A stretch of 64,000 nucleotides of DNA, taken from the NCBI GenBank assembly GCA_024741835.1, contig JAENRP010000106.1:1-64000 (forward strand), given 5' to 3'. Source of the DNA: Diplocarpon mali (Eukaryota; Ascomycota; Leotiomycetes; Helotiales; Drepanopezizaceae). This document shows, in pieces, positions 61,094-64,000 of the stretch. Below the pieces are notes generated by a model. That model saw nothing but the letters and a program-made list of their open reading frames with translations, had not been told where the DNA came from and searched no databases. Made by a program: the position numbers and the translations under genes. The stretch's first letter is position 1. Every line of letters starts with the position of its first letter.

Positions 61094-61523
61094 ATGAAAG
61101 TTAAGATCAGGAAATGGACCGGGGTCGCAACATGGCGATGGGACATCCCCGACGACGACGTCTGCGGCATCTGCCAAGTACACTTTGACGGCACATGTCC
61201 TACGTGCAAATACCCAGGAGATGATTGCAGCTTGCGTACGTGTCTACACTGCCATTCTTAATTCCTATGGGAGCCAACAGAGGATAGTCTCGGGAAAATG
61301 CGGGCATAATTTCCATATGGTCAGTAGAGCCAACGCATTGATATTTTACAGAACTGAAAGAAAGCAGCATTGCATCGTCGAATGGATCAAGCAGGACTCT
61401 TCAAAGGGTCAGTGCCCAATGTGCAGACAGAGTAGGTGACGATTCTATAAGGCATTGGGATGCTAATGTTTGTTAGAATTCGAGTGGACTGATACTTCGA
61501 CGACCGCGGCGGCTACATCATGA
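61094..61523 (+). CDS. APC11: Anaphase-promoting complex RING-H2 subunit Apc11
   Basis: The catalytic RING subunit of the APC/C ubiquitin ligase, which binds the E2 and drives mitotic exit. The four-exon model is 61094-61235, 61288-61319, 61368-61431 and 61477-61523 (285 nt, 94 residues). It starts MKVKIRKWTGVATWRWD, a family hallmark. The zinc ligands run CGIC, CPTCKYPGDDC, the CGHNFHMHC core and CPMCRQKFEW. Exon 2 has only 32 nt and exon 3 only 64. The Ala/Thr tail after FEW is short. The upstream in-frame Met at 60995 gives an unlikely 33-residue extension and was not used. Confidence 0.95.
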
Positions 61524-64000
61524 TGAGGAGTAGGGAAATGTCATTCAAACTGGAATTCTAAAATTGTTAACACTGGCTGTGGGGTAGGCGCCTGTGAATG
61601 ATACCAGGATTTATTCGGGTTTGGTCATTGGAAGGGCTTTCATAGGGAACCAAGATCTAACATTTTGTCGAAGGATGGCAGCCTAAAAAGTGCCAGCGTT
61701 CAAAAATGAATTGCTCTTCAGCAACGAATCAGTTGCATGTATTGGTATGGTTAGATCAGATTAGTAATTCCACTGACCAGCAATTCCTTTAGTTTGCATC
61801 GAGTCCATCTTGAAATGTATTATTGTCATAGGAACTACTTCCCAGAATCGTTACAGTACAAGTCAACTGATATTTGCCGTTTGGGCGAGAACACTGAAAT
61901 CAATATTATAAATCTCTGAAGATTGTTCTAGCTGCTTAAGAAGTAATAGTTAAATTTAAATAAAAACATATCATTATAACTGCAAGCTTTTTTTCTTACC
62001 TATATCTAAATAATTTATAAAACTTATTATGTAATATTTCATTTGCTTGCTGCGATATAAGCTTCAATTTTATTTTACACACTTATACCTAAAATCTAGA
62101 ACAAAAACTAATCTCAAGTACTCTTTGTAAAGTAACTTGAAATCCTGAGCTCTTACTAAGTATATATTACAAATTGGATTTATCAACAGTACAATCAAGG
62201 AGCACAATTTATAAGCATTCGCTGAGGTATTATCATTTGTACTAAATCATATAGAATCTAAAGAGAATGAAGGCCACTTTGATACTAAAATACTCAGTCA
62301 CTTGAGTATTTACACCTCAAACTTACTTATTACATATAATAAAACTATCATAATATGTAAATCAAATCCTTAAGCCATTGAATCAATGTGAGGCTCTATT
62401 TTAATCTGATAGTCCTGAAATCTAACAATTAAAACTCAATGCATTTTGCACATATATGCTGAAGGTATAATTGTAAATAAATTAAGAGTCTTCTCTTCCG
62501 TTGATATTAAAAATTAAGGCGAGTATCTTAGTAGCAAAGACTTAGCATTCTAGTAGTATATAGACTCTTGAAAATCCTGTTTTGAATGGTATGATTATTC
62601 AAATTCCAATATGTTTCAACGTATTTACATAAGCCCTTTTATTTAAGTAATCTAGGACTCTACTATGTATAAAAGCAGAGACTCCTAGTTTCTTTTCTAT
62701 TGTTAAAGATTCTAGCAAAAGGAGTACGTCAAGCCTTTACAGTTGCAAAACTTTTTGTTCAAGACAAAAGACCCAATATTCGCATCTACATGGTTTTCGG
62801 CGATATTCAGTTGACGGCCACTGTACTTATCCTTGAGAAATCTCCGCTATGCGTCTTTCTTCTTCTTTATGTTTCTAAATAGTAAATTCTATGGTCTTGT
62901 TTTCGAGCTAAGATAGGAAGACTATCATAATAAAATGTGGGATTTTGCAGCATTGGCCCTTTGTTACGTTGGTAGTTTTTGCAGGATGGGAGACATTGAC
63001 CTGAAAACGTAACCAGAAGAGGTCTTATCAGATTTTGCAGTAAATTTTTAATAAGTTCTAAATGTATGTTTAGCTTGCTCGCCAGAATGGTCATATTTTA
63101 ACCCAATGAGTTTGTATTCTGCAACTAAAACTTCATCCTACGACTCAGATCCTCCATGCGAGCAAGGCCTCGCAGATAGCCCCAGCTATACCTATTGGTA
63201 TCACAGGTGAAGGTGAGGCACAATTCGAATAGGGGTTCCCGTAGTTGTATTCAGTTGTGTCTATTCTTTAGGTAGAATGGCCGGAAGGGCTATTGTGTAC
63301 TACTGCCAAGCTAGGCAGGCTACCTACGTCATATACCCACGTGACTGTATTCCAACAATACCCCCCAGTCTACTAAGCAGAGCCTCAAAGAGCGTCAAAC
63401 CTCTAAGGAAAGCTGCTGATCCCCCATGATCTTGCGCTTCAGTAGAATGTCTATATGCCGTGTCCATACACCTGATCAGGCCAGCCATTCTATTAGCCGC
63501 ACTAACTAGTAGTCAGGCTATTTAGTAATTAGGAGACCCATTTAAAATTAAGAAACAGTCTCATAGAATTGCGTTGCCCTAGTGGTAACTAACCCTATCT
63601 CTAACCCTAGGTAAGACTTTGCGCCGACGACATAAGATGGGACCTAGTCCATCGCTCTGGTCTCCAAGTCTTCGCGGAGCTCTTTTTTTTTCTTCTTTCA
63701 AAAAATGACCAAAAAAATTAAATAGCATTAAATAAATTTAAGTGATTTATCCTGAGCGGAAATATCATTGACGTAACTCGACTTACATCGTTAGCACTGA
63801 TTTAATTCTCAGTAAGTCCTCTCAGAGCAAGTATCTCTGACGTAGTTTACATGGTTCTCACTACTGAACGAGAGTCTAGTGAGGCTACCTGATTAGGAAA
63901 GACCGTTCATTTGCTTAAGAACGTAGTCGAGCTGGCAGTCCAGATTCAGATTCAATACCGAAGTGGGCCAGCATCCACAGATCCGGTGTCACCTTCAAAT
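61524..64000. other. AT-rich gene-poor end of the window
   Basis: About 61.9-62.9 kb is strongly AT-rich, with only short frames. From 63.1 kb composition is more balanced but no gene is recognised. Two CTAACCCT units occur near 63587-63611. Confidence 0.4.

Noticed and set aside
63587..63611. Telomere-like CTAACCCT units
   Set aside because: Only two units separated by other bases and no array, so too little to call an interstitial telomere.

Overview
The window looks like nuclear DNA of a filamentous ascomycete (Pezizomycotina). Genes carry many short introns, mostly 46-120 bp, with GT..AG ends and CTAAC/CTGAC-type branch points. Gene content is fungal: a SAT4/PTH11-type receptor, a Zn2Cys6 regulator, a secreted tyrosinase and a fungal ABCC transporter. 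AT-rich blocks hold retrotransposons decayed by C-to-T/G-to-A changes, the pattern left by repeat-induced point mutation (RIP).

Layout. 1-10.6 kb is an AT-rich transposon graveyard. It holds the 3' end and LTR of a Copia-type element, a decayed Copia reverse transcriptase, and a complete but dead 7.1-kb Ty3/Gypsy chromovirus with matching 253-bp LTRs and an ATTAA target-site duplication. 10.6-31 kb has normal composition: an aquaporin, a region with no recognisable gene, an 80-bp hairpin minisatellite, a 47-bp tandem repeat, a ten-exon ABCC transporter and the WD40 subunit of chromatin assembly factor 1 (Cac2). 31-48 kb is mostly AT-rich and gene-poor, with a SAT4/PTH11-like membrane receptor, a tyrosinase, a degenerate direct repeat and an intron-containing tRNA-Cys. 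48.7-55.2 kb has a membrane-anchored cysteine-rich repeat protein of unknown function, ribosomal protein uS5 (Rps2) and a broken Zn2Cys6 transcription-factor gene. 55.2-64 kb is gene-poor except for a divergent pair, mercaptopyruvate sulfurtransferase and the RING subunit Apc11 of the anaphase-promoting complex.

The genes do not form an obvious pathway or biosynthetic cluster. Housekeeping genes (CAC2, RPS2, APC11, the sulfurtransferase) alternate with environment-facing accessory genes (transporter, aquaporin, receptor, tyrosinase, wall or surface protein), separated by RIP-affected DNA. Exon structures were worked out by hand from reading frames and splice motifs. Every spliced model given as complete sums to a multiple of three, but none has been checked against transcripts.
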